A stretch of DNA of 64,000 bases from Pseudomonas palleroniana (GTDB lineage Bacteria > Pseudomonadota > Gammaproteobacteria > Pseudomonadales > Pseudomonadaceae): positions 1-64,000 of the forward strand of contig NZ_PYWX01000024.1 in NCBI RefSeq assembly GCF_003031675.1. The letters run 5' to 3'. The stretch's first letter is position 1. Each line of letters opens with the position of its first letter. A program made the translations under genes and the position numbers. The notes below the pieces were generated by a model. The model did not search any database. It was given only the letters and a program-made list of their open reading frames with translations, and was not told where the DNA came from. Below, piece by piece: positions 15,861 to 24,260 of this stretch.

Positions 15861-17029
15861 GCCGGCACCACCTGCAGGCTTTTGATCCTGGGAATGCTCA
15901 GCTCTGACACGATGTCGGCATTGTCGAAATGCAGTGACTCAATGCCGGCGAACTGCTGGTGTAGCTCTTCGCCCAGGCGGCTAAACGAGAACCGCGATTG
16001 GGGATAGGTCAGTGTCGGCTGATAGTCGCCGGTGCCGCTCTCGCGGAACGCTGCACGAATGAACTGTTCCACTTCCGCCTGCAGCTTGGTGCGCTGCTCG
16101 ACGGTCAAGAGTGGCCGTGGCCACAGGGTCAGGCTCAGCGCGTGCTGGGTTTCTGGCATGACCATCACCAGCAGGTCATCACCGTGGCCATGATTGCCCT
16201 GGTCGCGAATATGCGCGTTGATTTGCTCCAGGTACGTCGCGGCCGGCACGTCAGCATCAAACAACACGTAGGCATTGGCGCTGCCCGGACCACGTGGGGC
16301 CCCATGCAGGAAATACACGCCGTCCGGCCGCACACCTGGGAAAGCGGAAATCATGGCGCGGTATACCGAGTCGGTGTGCCACTGGTTGACCGCCGAGAAT
16401 TGGTTGCGCGTACGCAAACGCAACTGATCGTCCGGCTCAGGATCTGCACCTGGTGCAATCAACCAGCCGTCCGCGTTGACCACTTGAACGATGCCGGCAA
16501 TGGGCACGGGAAGGATCGCGTAGTAACCCGGGGCCAGGTTGTAGCCGCTGCCCACGTCCTCGGCTTCTATAGGGACTTCCAGCTGCAGCACGCCGTCCGC
16601 AAAGGTCACGGCCTGGGTAGTGATCAACTGGTAGATATGCCCGTTGATCGCCGCGGACTGCACCCTCAGGCCGGCGGGCAATTCCAAAGCACCGCCCGGT
16701 ACATCGCGGGTAAACAGCAGCACGCCTTTGGCCTTGGTTGCGCCTTTACGCTCGACGTTGACCGCCCAGGCCAGCATGTCCAACCACTTGCCAACGGCGG
16801 TTTTCACAAAGAAGTTGGGCAGGATCGTGCCGCTGACAAAGTTGATCAGCCACAGCACCGGCTTGGTCACCAGGGCGGTAATCACCCGCCAAAAGGGAGA
16901 ATAGGCGCTGGTGTTGCTCATCTTGCTGCCCTGGGCCGCGACTTCCTTTTCCCAAGCCTGGCGTAAGCCTTCCTCGGTGACCGGGATGCCGCCATCTGCC
17001 AGGGCCTGCTTAAAATCTACGTCGCTCAC
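15857..17029 (-). CDS. Baseplate protein J (gpJ-like)
   Basis: A 390-residue baseplate wedge protein. It has the J family pattern: N-terminal helical part, then LLFTRDVPGGALELPAGLRVQ with the domain that starts GxxxPxG, a middle region (LRTRNQFSAVNQWHTDSVYRAM, then YVLFDADVPAATYLEQI) and a C-terminal region. Family length is about 300-400. Overlaps of 4 bases with both neighbours show translational coupling with I (downstream) and the DUF2590 protein (upstream). Confidence 0.85.
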   Translation of the reverse strand: MSDVDFKQALADGGIPVTEEGLRQAWEKEVAAQGSKMSNTSAYSPFWRVITALVTKPVLWLINFVSGTILPNFFVKTAVGKWLDMLAWAVNVERKGATKAKGVLLFTRDVPGGALELPAGLRVQSAAINGHIYQLITTQAVTFADGVLQLEVPIEAEDVGSGYNLAPGYYAILPVPIAGIVQVVNADGWLIAPGADPEPDDQLRLRTRNQFSAVNQWHTDSVYRAMISAFPGVRPDGVYFLHGAPRGPGSANAYVLFDADVPAATYLEQINAHIRDQGNHGHGDDLLVMVMPETQHALSLTLWPRPLLTVEQRTKLQAEVEQFIRAAFRESGTGDYQPTLTYPQSRFSFSRLGEELHQQFAGIESLHFDNADIVSELSIPRIKSLQVVPA

Positions 17030-17343
17030 AGGGTCACCTCGATATCGCCAAATTTCAGCGTTTTCGCCGTAACCAGGTACTGGCCAGACTCCACTTGTTT
17101 AATCAGCGCCGTGCCCGGTACCAGGCGCTCGTCGGCCTCTACCAGCAGCTCTAATTGCTGGATGCAGTCGCGCTGACGCAGGCGACTGCGCTCGGCCACC
17201 AACGTCACCAGCAAACCGCTCTCGCGGATCATGTGCGCGATGTCCTGGGCGATGCTGGCCCGGTCCTCGATCAGCAGCGGCTGACGCGAAGGGTCCAGCA
17301 TCAGATCGTTGTCCATGATCATGAGATCGATGTATTCGCTCAT
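17026..17343 (-). CDS. DUF2590 baseplate-type protein
   Basis: A 105-residue protein (MSEYIDLMIMDNDLMLDPSRQPLLIEDRASIAQDIAHMIRESG..., VPGTALIKQVESGQYLVTAKTL). It resembles DUF2590 proteins found in HP1/K139-like phages, where they take the place of the P2 gpW/gp25-like baseplate component. It overlaps the tape measure gene upstream and the J gene downstream by 4 bases each. Role by position: inner baseplate. Confidence 0.75.
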   Translation of the reverse strand: MSEYIDLMIMDNDLMLDPSRQPLLIEDRASIAQDIAHMIRESGLLVTLVAERSRLRQRDCIQQLELLVEADERLVPGTALIKQVESGQYLVTAKTLKFGDIEVTL

Positions 17344-19661
17344 CCACCCACCGCCATGGCCAACATGCCTTCCAGCTCCAGCGGGTTCATCGGTTTGCCG
17401 GTGTGAATGTTGACGTTCTCCACATGCGTGCCCTTGTTTTGGGTTTGGTTGTTGTTCTGGATGCTGGCCAGGAAGCCGCCCCGCGGCACAGCGTCCGGCC
17501 GTTTGGGTGAAAGGTTGGTCACCGCGCTATTGATACGCTGCTGGCTTTGTTCGGCCTTCTCGGTCGGCTTCGACGCCGTGACCAGGGCCGGCGGCTGTAC
17601 AGGCTGCGGGACGTTGAGCTGCGGCCCGATCGGCGCCGGCGTTTTCAATGCCGGCGCGGTCACCAGTGCCGGCACCGTGCGTGGGACTTCGGGAGCGCTC
17701 AGCGGCTGGGCGATCGGCGCGGGGGCTTTTGGCACCGGTGCGAGCACCAGGGCGGGGGCTTGGGCTTGGGCTTGCGGTTGCAGTGCGTTGAGTGTTGGCA
17801 TGGCCGGCGCCGGTGCTTTCGGCGTAGCAGCCATGACGAGGGGCGGCGCCTGGATGGCTTGCTGGGGAGCGCTCACCAACTGCGGCAGCAACGGTGCCTC
17901 GACCTGGGGCGCGCTGATGGTCGGTAATTCCGGCGTTGCCGGCATGTCACCAAACGCCGCCTCAATGTTCACACCGGGGATCTTGTTCAGCATCTCGATC
18001 AAGCCATTGATGGCCGATTTAAAGATGTTGACGATCCCGTCCCACGCGGCGCTGGCCATTCCCGACCAGCCGCCCATCGAATCGAACCAGTCAGACAGCG
18101 CGGTCAGTTGCCCGCTGACCCACTGGAACGCCTCGCTATTGAGTAGTGCGCTGGTCCAATCGTCCCAGTAGATGATCGCTGCTGCCACGGCGGCAACCAG
18201 GGCAATAATGCCGACCACAATCCAAGTCACCGGGTTGGCCAACAATGCGGTGTTAACCAGCCAGATCGCGCCCTGCCACAGCAACATCGCGCCTTTAACC
18301 AGGCCCATCCAGGCGACCATCAGCACCAGGCCGGCCACGAACCCGACCACCATCACGGTGTGGTAGAGGAACATCGCGATACTGCGATAACCCGACCAGG
18401 TGAGCGCGTTCCATACGACGACGGCACCCAACCAAGCCATCTTCGACAGACCCACTGTCAGCGTGAGTAGCGACATAGCGGCGGTGACGGCCAGAAACGA
18501 CAGAGTGACGATCCCTATCAGGCGTGTGATGTTGGGGAACAGTTGGGTCCAACGGGTCAGCGTGCTGGCAATGCCCACCAGGCGATCCATTAACGGTGTC
18601 AGGATGGGAATCAACGACTGGCCAAAGGCAATGCGCAGGGCCTGCACGGCGGCGCTGAACTGCTGCCACGGATCCACCATGTTTTTGGCCATACGCTCGG
18701 CATTTTCTAGGCCGCGCACATTGCCCAGCTGTTCCATACCGTTCTTCAACCGCTCGGTGTCGCCCATCAAAGTAGTGATCAACCGCGCCGCTTCTCCGCC
18801 AAAGGCGTCACGCAGCTTCTTGCCGTTGGCTTCGATTGTCAGATCCCCGAACTTGCCTTTGAGCTTGTCCAGGACGTCCATGATCGGCAGTAACTTGCCC
18901 TTTTGGTCCACAAAGGACATGCCCAGCTTTTCCGATGCACCGCTGACGTTCTCAAAGAACGATTTGTAGAGCCCGCCCGCCTCCCCGCCGTCCATGGTGT
19001 TACCAAGGGCGCCCAGCACGGCCATTTGTTCGGCCAGGCTCACACCGGCGGTGCTGGCCAAGCCGCCTGCAGCTTTGAACGCCTCGCCAATCTGCTCGCC
19101 ACTGGTGCGAAACAGCTGCACAGCCGTGGCCGTTTGGCCTGTCAGGGTTTCGACCCACTGGCCTTTGCCCATGGCGTCAGCTTGGCCCTTGAACAGGTTG
19201 TACATGGTGCCAACGTAGGTGCCCATGGTGCCGGCGTCGGACTTGGTGGCCTTGGCCAACAGGTTGCTGGCATTGGTGAAGGTGGCCAGCTGACTGCCCG
19301 TCAGCCCCTTGATAGCACCCTCGATGTGATACGCCGAGGCAACAAAGTCCTTAGCGTTCTCGCCGTAGGCCACGGAAAACTCCAGGGACTTGCGATTCAG
19401 TGCATTCAGCGCGTCTTCGGCCACGTTCAGCGATCGGACTTCGCCCAGGGCGCGGTTCATCTCCAGCGCCGGCTCCATTGATTGAGTGATACCGACATAC
19501 GCGCCCGTAATGCCCGCCAGGCCGAACCCCATGGTCTTAATGTGCTTTTCGCTCTGTTCAGCCAGGTCAGAAAAGCCCATTTTTACCTTGCCCATAGGGG
19601 CGGTGACCTTATCGGTCAGGCTCAAAATGAAGGCCAGGCGGGCACTTTTGTCAGCCATCAA
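17340..19661 (-). CDS. Tail tape measure protein
   Basis: A 773-residue tape measure protein. It opens with MADKSARLAFILSLTDKVTAPMGKVKMGF, followed by helical coiled-coil regions (MAKNMVDPWQQFSAAVQALR). Hydrophobic segments about residues 390-500 (TLSFLAVTAAMSLLTLTVGL, VGFVAGLVLMVAWMG, VVGIIALVAAVAAAI) are the usual membrane-insertion segments. Residues about 570-720 are a Pro/Ala/Val-rich repeat. Length is expected to set the tail length. The start is either of two adjacent ATGs at 19661 or 19658. It is preceded by the frameshift chaperone. Confidence 0.85.
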   Translation of the reverse strand: MMADKSARLAFILSLTDKVTAPMGKVKMGFSDLAEQSEKHIKTMGFGLAGITGAYVGITQSMEPALEMNRALGEVRSLNVAEDALNALNRKSLEFSVAYGENAKDFVASAYHIEGAIKGLTGSQLATFTNASNLLAKATKSDAGTMGTYVGTMYNLFKGQADAMGKGQWVETLTGQTATAVQLFRTSGEQIGEAFKAAGGLASTAGVSLAEQMAVLGALGNTMDGGEAGGLYKSFFENVSGASEKLGMSFVDQKGKLLPIMDVLDKLKGKFGDLTIEANGKKLRDAFGGEAARLITTLMGDTERLKNGMEQLGNVRGLENAERMAKNMVDPWQQFSAAVQALRIAFGQSLIPILTPLMDRLVGIASTLTRWTQLFPNITRLIGIVTLSFLAVTAAMSLLTLTVGLSKMAWLGAVVVWNALTWSGYRSIAMFLYHTVMVVGFVAGLVLMVAWMGLVKGAMLLWQGAIWLVNTALLANPVTWIVVGIIALVAAVAAAIIYWDDWTSALLNSEAFQWVSGQLTALSDWFDSMGGWSGMASAAWDGIVNIFKSAINGLIEMLNKIPGVNIEAAFGDMPATPELPTISAPQVEAPLLPQLVSAPQQAIQAPPLVMAATPKAPAPAMPTLNALQPQAQAQAPALVLAPVPKAPAPIAQPLSAPEVPRTVPALVTAPALKTPAPIGPQLNVPQPVQPPALVTASKPTEKAEQSQQRINSAVTNLSPKRPDAVPRGGFLASIQNNNQTQNKGTHVENVNIHTGKPMNPLELEGMLAMAVGG

Positions 19662-19664
19662 TGT

Positions 19665-20116
19665 TCATCCGTTCAGTGCGTAGGCGATGCCGTTGGCAAT
19701 GGCGATTTCCATACGGCGCCAGTGCTCGTCCTCCAACCACTTGGCCGTGCCCATCACCTCGGCGGTGGGCTCGGCACCAGGTAGCCAGCGGCTGGCCAAG
19801 GCCACCAGTTGGCCAAGGCCGTTTTCGGTCAGTCGTTCGGCGTGGTCGAGGGCTTTTTTACGGTGATTTCGACGTCCGGGCCGTACTCTTCCAGCAGCGC
19901 ACCTGCCAGTTGCATGACCAGCACTGGGTTGCCCAACTGGGCCTTAAGCGTGGCGCGTTGTTCCTGCTTGACGGTGGTCACCAGAAGGTTGTTGGCCGGC
20001 GACACCTTGTTGGCCTGGGTCACGGCGTTGAAGTACTTGGTCACGTCTTGCGGGGTCAGTGCGAAGGTGAATTCGTTATCGCCTACTTCCAGGGTGATAT
20101 CTCGTGTATCGGTCAT
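19665..20116 (-). CDS. Tail assembly chaperone, -1 frameshift product
   Basis: A 150-residue fusion is expected if ribosomes slip back one base at A AAA AAG (19859-19853), which is positioned correctly in the zero frame. After the slip the -1 frame continues for 62 codons with no stop, giving ...ALDHAERLTENGLG and WLEDEHWRRMEIAIANGIA, and ends at a TGA (19665-19667) 4 bases before the tape measure start. This is the G/GT arrangement of lambda and E/E' of P2. It places the long form directly before the tape measure gene, as the model requires. Confidence 0.75.
19829..20116 (-). CDS. Tail assembly chaperone, short form
   Basis: A 95-residue short form read in the zero frame (MTDTRDITLEVGDNEFTFAL, ending ITVKKPSTTPND). 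It is similar to the small tail assembly proteins upstream of tape measure genes. The ATG at 20116 is chosen over an upstream start because the downstream peptide is the conserved part. The slippery heptamer A AAA AAG lies 8 codons before the stop and gives the long form described separately. The chaperone is expected to bind the tape measure protein and recruit tube subunits. Confidence 0.75.
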   Translation of the reverse strand: MTDTRDITLEVGDNEFTFALTPQDVTKYFNAVTQANKVSPANNLLVTTVKQEQRATLKAQLGNPVLVMQLAGALLEEYGPDVEITVKKPSTTPND

Positions 20117-20151
20117 GGTGTTTCTCCGTTCAGGGTTCAAAGTGGGATGAA

Positions 20152-20604
20152 TCAGCGCAGGCAAACGCGGCGTACGTGGTCCTGCAGGCCCAGGATCATT
20201 TGCCGACTGAGGGCAAGCTGATCTCTGAGGGTGAAATAATCCTGTCGAGCGTCTGCTGTGAGTTCGGCGGTGCCTGCATCAGCCACGCCGCCGGTGCCGG
20301 CCGCTGGGTTGGCTGGGGCGCTGCAGGTGGCGTTGAGGTGCAGCCGCCTAAGGCCAGCGTCAACAGCACGGCGCAAGCCTTGGTTCTCGATGCGTTCATC
20401 GTTGAGTTCCTGGGTTCGTTGAAGATCGATGGCGTCACGCTCGGCCAGCATCTCGCCGCTGATACGCGCCGCTTCACGCAGGCCGCTGGCTTCGAATAGC
20501 GCGGCGTCACGCTCGGTACGTGCGGTGTCGCGCTGCTGCAGCAGGTCGAAGCCGAAAAAGGCCACCAGGCACAGCACCAGGACAAAAATGCCTTCTCGCA
20601 TCAC
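20152..20604 (-). CDS. Rz-like i-spanin
   Basis: A 150-residue type II membrane protein. One N-terminal membrane segment (REGIFVLVLCLVAFFGFDLL) is followed by a long coiled-coil periplasmic part with a high content of Arg, Glu, Leu and Ala (ERDAALFEASGLREAARISGEML). This is the Rz topology. It is the fourth lysis gene after holin, lysozyme and TraR-type gene, and starts within the stop of the lysozyme gene (ATGA). Rz1 is embedded in another frame. The complex fuses inner and outer membrane at the end of lysis. Confidence 0.8.
   Translation of the reverse strand: MMREGIFVLVLCLVAFFGFDLLQQRDTARTERDAALFEASGLREAARISGEMLAERDAIDLQRTQELNDERIENQGLRRAVDAGLRRLHLNATCSAPANPAAGTGGVADAGTAELTADARQDYFTLRDQLALSRQMILGLQDHVRRVCLR
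20196..20399 (-). CDS. Rz1-like o-spanin lipoprotein, embedded in Rz
   Basis: A 67-residue lipoprotein fully inside the Rz gene in a shifted frame. The signal peptide MNASRTKACAVLLTLALGGC ends in lipobox LGGC. The mature part is short and Pro-rich (STPPAAPQPTQRPAPAA), as in Rz1. The start ATG at 20399 lies in the middle of Rz. The two together form the spanin pair. The overlapping nested arrangement matches lambda and P2 relatives. Confidence 0.8.
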   Translation of the reverse strand: MNASRTKACAVLLTLALGGCTSTPPAAPQPTQRPAPAAWLMQAPPNSQQTLDRIISPSEISLPSVGK

Positions 20605-21134
20605 AGGCCCGCCTCACACAGCGCGGCTTCTGCCAGGCGACGAGCGTGCAGCCCCGGGACAAACACCTTCTTGCCCTGGGCGGTAGTGACGAAGGCCCAT
20701 ACAGGCGTCTTGCCATCCGGCGCCCAGGCCAGGGCCTGGCAGCCGTCTGTGATGTGGCCGGCATTGATCAGGCCCACTGCGCGACTCGCGCAGGTGCTGG
20801 GCATGCCGAAGTTGTGGCCATGGCTGCTCAGGGCGTCGAAGGTGTTCTGGCCCACGTCCTGGTTGGTGATGCAGTCGGCCAGCTGCAGTTGGCCTTTGCT
20901 GATCACCAGCTGCTCCACCTCGTTGCAGCGGGCGTCTGACCAGTAGTCCCCTACAACCACCGGGTAGGGGCTGGAATGGCGGGTGATGCCCTTGCACACG
21001 GTTGGCAACCCACGGGCCAGCTTGTCGGCGTAGACGGTGTTCTGGCCGTTGCCTTCCCAGGTGCCCAGGAACACCACCAGCGTGGAGCTGCAGAGCGCGA
21101 TAGCGCCGGCAGCAATCTTGCCGCGCAGGCTCAT
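20601..21134 (-). CDS. Phage lysozyme (GH24), signal-anchor type
   Basis: A 177-residue endolysin. The N-terminus MSLRGKIAAGAIALCSSTLVVFLG is a weak hydrophobic anchor, as in signal-arrest-release lysozymes. The catalytic Glu is in TWEG, followed by Asp10 positions on and a C-x-G-x-T segment (TVCKGIT), which fits the GH24 E-D-T triad with one extra residue. Four or more cysteines could give disulfide control. The start ATG overlaps the holin stop by 4 bases. The upstream open frame across the holin is not part of the gene. Confidence 0.8.
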   Translation of the reverse strand: MSLRGKIAAGAIALCSSTLVVFLGTWEGNGQNTVYADKLARGLPTVCKGITRHSSPYPVVVGDYWSDARCNEVEQLVISKGQLQLADCITNQDVGQNTFDALSSHGHNFGMPSTCASRAVGLINAGHITDGCQALAWAPDGKTPVWAFVTTAQGKKVFVPGLHARRLAEAALCEAGL

Positions 21135-21337
21135 GGCTTCACCTTCCAGTCGCGCAACATCTGGCGATACTTGGGCACCAACAGCAGGATCTGCAGCACC
21201 ATGTAGAGGGCTGTCAGCATGTAGGCGACAGCCGACCAGTCGACGGCGCCTGTCGCTCCAGTGGCCGCTACACCGATCGCAGGCGACGCCTTTGCAAGTG
21301 CGATGGCGGTGTCCTGGGCCGCCTGATTCGTGCTCAT
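21131..21337 (-). CDS. Holin-like small membrane protein
   Basis: A 68-residue protein (MSTNQAAQDTAIALAKASPAIGVAATGATGAVDWSAVAYMLTALYMVLQILLLVPKYRQ...). It has two hydrophobic segments (SPAIGVAATGATGAV and VAYMLTALYMVLQILLLV) and a Lys/Arg tail, as expected for a class II holin. It lies directly before the lysozyme gene with a 4-base overlap (ATGA). The start ATG at 21337 also overlaps the DksA/TraR-type gene stop. Small membrane protein of the lysis cassette, function by context. Confidence 0.75.
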   Translation of the reverse strand: MSTNQAAQDTAIALAKASPAIGVAATGATGAVDWSAVAYMLTALYMVLQILLLVPKYRQMLRDWKVKP

Positions 21338-21552
21338 CGCTGCATTCCTTTTTCGAAAAAAGACTGGCACGGGACGCAACGGGTCTTGCCGCCCAGCGCC
21401 TGGCGCGCAGCGGGAATCTCGTTATCACAGTCCTGGCAGTGGGTAAGGCTTGGGCCCGCTGACTCACGCCGGGCCTGGGCCAACTGGGCGTTGATAGCCT
21501 GGTCCCGCTGACGTTGTTCCAAGGCTTGGGCGCGATCGAACGGGCAAACCAT
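21334..21552 (-). CDS. DksA/TraR-type zinc finger protein
   Basis: A 72-residue protein with the C4 zinc finger of the DksA/TraR family: HCQDCDNEIP, then CVPCQ (C-x2-C, about 18 residues, C-x2-C). The N-terminal part is a short coiled coil (ALEQRQRDQAINAQLAQARR). TraR binds the secondary channel of RNA polymerase in place of DksA and ppGpp. Several P2/HP1-like phages carry such a gene inside the tail/lysis region, as here. It overlaps the holin start by 4 bases. Confidence 0.8.
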   Translation of the reverse strand: MVCPFDRAQALEQRQRDQAINAQLAQARRESAGPSLTHCQDCDNEIPAARQALGGKTRCVPCQSFFEKGMQR

Positions 21553-22001
21553 CAGCTGATACCCTCGATCTCGGTGGCATCCAGGTAAGGCACGCCATTG
21601 ATGCGGATAAAGTCCGGGCTGGTGACCTCGAAAGGCACCTTGTGCTTGGTCTTCTCGCCGCCCTTGGGATCGATACTCAGCAGGCTGGACACCTTCAACT
21701 TGCAGCCGAAGGCTTCAATGCGCAGCTCGTCGTCGCCAGCCTTGGCGAAGAACACTACGTCGAATGCCGCCAGCTTGCGAAAGCTACCGGCAGTTCGCGC
21801 CGCCTCAACGACCAGGTTGAAGTTGGTGGCGTCCAACTCCATTTCACCGGCGCCGGCCACATCGCCGTCGACGTAACCGTCAGGCACGCCCCGGGTTTGC
21901 GCGGTCTTGCTGTTGTCGGTGATATCCAGGGTGCAGCTCTCGACGTGGACCTGCAGGTCGCCCAGGTTCACGTCAAAGTTCTTGCCGCCAATACGTGACA
22001 T
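21552..22001 (-). CDS. Tail tube protein (DUF2597)
   Basis: A 149-residue protein (MSRIGGKNFDVNLGDLQVHVESCTLDITDNSKTAQTRGVPDGYVDGDV) that resembles DUF2597 phage tail tube proteins, the HP1-type counterpart of P2 gpFII. Beta-rich, with no signal or membrane segments. It lies directly after the sheath gene (6 bases apart) and overlaps the next gene by 1 base, the order expected for sheath-tube pairs. Confidence 0.8.
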   Translation of the reverse strand: MSRIGGKNFDVNLGDLQVHVESCTLDITDNSKTAQTRGVPDGYVDGDVAGAGEMELDATNFNLVVEAARTAGSFRKLAAFDVVFFAKAGDDELRIEAFGCKLKVSSLLSIDPKGGEKTKHKVPFEVTSPDFIRINGVPYLDATEIEGIS

Positions 22002-22007
22002 GGGGGG

Positions 22008-23129
22008 TTACTCCGAAGCGTCGTTGGAAAGGTCCAGGGCGATGTTCGCCGTGAGGTCTTTCGGGCAGTTGTGGGGCTTGAGCTTGATGTACGCCTCAAC
22101 GGCGGTTTTGCTCTTCCAGACCAGGACGATGTCGCCGTCCTTGGGCGTTTCGATCTCGCCCGGGAATACCTCGCCGGCGAACTTGACCGACTTGGCCATG
22201 CGGCGCAGGGGCGCCATCAGCGCATTGGTGTTTACAGCCATGCTGTTGGGGGTGCTGTTCAAGCGGCGATCGGCCACGCGGCGGATCAACAATGGCCGCA
22301 CCTGGCGCGCTGCCTTGTCGGCAAGGCGTAGGTATTCAATGACCTGGTAGTCGCTACCTGGTGCATCCAGCATGTTGCCGTCGCCCCAGTACACGCCCGG
22401 GTAATCGGAATAGGTCTGCGAAACCGAGAAGCGTGCCTTGTCCAATTCCGAGCGGATCGAGGACGGCAACGGCACACCTTCGGAGTCGACAGGTACGGGG
22501 CCAAGTCCCAGCAGCGCACCGGTGGCCACACGCATGGGGCTGTCAGCGATGCTGACCGCCGCGTTGGCCAGCCTTCCGCCCAGCACGCCCAGGTCGTTAC
22601 CGTGCAACTGCGGCACCACCAGGACACGCGGCGCGGATACGCCGGCGGTGATCGCTTTTTGGGCCACCAGGTACTCGGCCCAGCTTTGGAACGGACTCAG
22701 CGACAGGCCGGCCGTGGCGGCCATGACAAAGGCGCGGCGGCCGTAGGTGTCATTCATCGACACGGCCGCGTCGTGCATGGCCGACAGTTCAGCACCGGTG
22801 GCCACCGGTTTGGTGATCACCACCGCCTCGACGGAAAAGCCCTGCTGCTGGGACATTTCCAGCGCTTTGCTCCAGTCGCCATCCGCCGCGATCGGCGCCG
22901 CAAGGCACGCCCAGCGATCACCACCGTTCAAGCGCGCTGCAGTGATCTGAGTTTTCAGGTCGCTGACGGTGACGCCCAGTTGGGCGTCCAGATCGCTGTC
23001 GGTGTTGAGGGCGATCAATTTGCCGGTGTTTTTCGGGCCGGGACCGATGAAGAGAAAATAGCGCTCGATCTCAGTCACGGCGCCTTGGCCCAGATTGAGA
23101 TTGTTAACGCTGACTTTGCCAAGTGCCAT
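22008..23129 (-). CDS. Tail sheath protein (DUF2586)
   Basis: A 373-residue protein (MALGKVSVNNLNLGQGAVTEIERYFLFIGPG) of the DUF2586 tail sheath group, found in HP1/K139-type phages in place of P2 gpFI. The C-terminal part (AVEAYIKLKPHNCPKDLTANIALDL) resembles the sheath handle domain. It forms the contractile outer tube. The gene lies between the tail completion gene and the tube gene. Confidence 0.8.
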   Translation of the reverse strand: MALGKVSVNNLNLGQGAVTEIERYFLFIGPGPKNTGKLIALNTDSDLDAQLGVTVSDLKTQITAARLNGGDRWACLAAPIAADGDWSKALEMSQQQGFSVEAVVITKPVATGAELSAMHDAAVSMNDTYGRRAFVMAATAGLSLSPFQSWAEYLVAQKAITAGVSAPRVLVVPQLHGNDLGVLGGRLANAAVSIADSPMRVATGALLGLGPVPVDSEGVPLPSSIRSELDKARFSVSQTYSDYPGVYWGDGNMLDAPGSDYQVIEYLRLADKAARQVRPLLIRRVADRRLNSTPNSMAVNTNALMAPLRRMAKSVKFAGEVFPGEIETPKDGDIVLVWKSKTAVEAYIKLKPHNCPKDLTANIALDLSNDASE

Positions 23130-23140
23130 GCTGTGCCTCG

Positions 23141-23821
23141 TTAGCGGGGTGAGTTAAGGATTTGTTGGAACACCTGGTTAATCAGGTCGCGGGTTTCGTT
23201 GCCGCTTTCTACGCCGAGGAATTGGCGTTTAGGCAGGGTGATGTCCCAGCTCTGTGCGCCGGTCGTCTCCGTGCGTTCGTCGTTCAAAATGCGGATCAGC
23301 AAGCCGGCCTTGGCGTAGTTCACATGCTCTTGAATCCATGCCACTGACGGCCTGGTCAGCGCTCTTTTGCCTTTTTGCCGGATACGGAAACCCAGCCGGC
23401 GTAGGCGCTTGGCCTGCTTGTCGGTGCATGCAATACCTGGCGGGACTTTGTTCCAGCGCCGCATCTGCGCAGCGGTACGTCGCTCGCTGACGCCGTTGTG
23501 CTGCTGGGCAGCGACCCAACGGGTCAGGGCGTTTTTCCAACCCAATTCAGCTTCATCCGAACTGACGCGGGTCACCTGCAGCAGCTTGGCCAGGCCGGCT
23601 TCCATCTTCTTTTTGCCCTTGGCGCTGCCCTTGCGCTCAGCGAAGGGGGTGCCGTCGGTGTTCCGCTGCTCACGTACGCGTTTGCGGCTCATCGTCCGCA
23701 CACGTGTGGTCACTCTGTTCAGCAACCGCCGGCGCAGTTGGGGCGGTAGCTCAAGCAACGCCAACTGGGCATCGACATCGAGCAAGCCCCGGATATCGAG
23801 GTCGAGCGGGTTAGCGGCCAT
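23141..23821 (-). CDS. Virion morphogenesis / tail completion protein (gpS-like)
   Basis: A 226-residue Arg/Lys-rich protein (MAANPLDLDIRGLLDVDAQLALLELPPQLRRRLLNRVTTRVRTMSRKRVREQR). It resembles phage virion morphogenesis proteins (P2 gpS or Mu gpG type), which finish the tail so it can join the head. ATG at 23821 overlaps the stop of the gpR-like gene. The in-frame upstream extension is rejected because the family starts close to this ATG. Residues 70-90 are very basic. Confidence 0.7.
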   Translation of the reverse strand: MAANPLDLDIRGLLDVDAQLALLELPPQLRRRLLNRVTTRVRTMSRKRVREQRNTDGTPFAERKGSAKGKKKMEAGLAKLLQVTRVSSDEAELGWKNALTRWVAAQQHNGVSERRTAAQMRRWNKVPPGIACTDKQAKRLRRLGFRIRQKGKRALTRPSVAWIQEHVNYAKAGLLIRILNDERTETTGAQSWDITLPKRQFLGVESGNETRDLINQVFQQILNSPR

Positions 23822-24260
23822 TGCTGCCCACCTCGCCATGCTCGGCAACCCACAAATCGAAAGGGACGAACGCCCAGGTCTTGCCGAACGCCTCTATCTC
23901 GCCGCCTGGGTCTTCGGCCAGGTATTGCGGCTCGACGAATTCAAGCGACAGCTCCACGTCGAAGCTGTCCTGGTCGAGCGGATCTACGGTAAACAGCGGC
24001 TCCGGCAGCTCGTGGCGATCGCGGTTGGTGTCGTGGGTCTCCAACCAACTGCCCACCAGGGCCATCAGTCGCGCCGGGTGGTCGGTGAAACGCTCCAGGG
24101 AGAGCACAGCGCGGTAGCGCATATCGGCCATATGTAGGCCGTCGCGGTCGGGCTTCCAAATCAGTTGAAGGCTGACCTGCTCGGTCCAGCTGTCGAACTG
24201 CTCAGGCGCCACCAGGTTGCGGGCCATCAGGTAGGCGGTCAGCGCCTGCAGCTGGATCAT
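23811..24260 (-). CDS. Tail completion protein (gpR-like)
   Basis: A 149-residue protein (MIQLQALTAYLMARNLVAPEQFDSWTEQVSLQLIWKPDRDGLHMADMRYRAVLSLERF) that matches the P2 gpR family in position, length and conserved WTE and W residues. It overlaps the gpL-like gene upstream (4 bases) and the gpS-like gene downstream by 11 bases. Expected role: tail terminator that joins tail and head. Confidence 0.75.
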   Translation of the reverse strand: MIQLQALTAYLMARNLVAPEQFDSWTEQVSLQLIWKPDRDGLHMADMRYRAVLSLERFTDHPARLMALVGSWLETHDTNRDRHELPEPLFTVDPLDQDSFDVELSLEFVEPQYLAEDPGGEIEAFGKTWAFVPFDLWVAEHGEVGSNGR

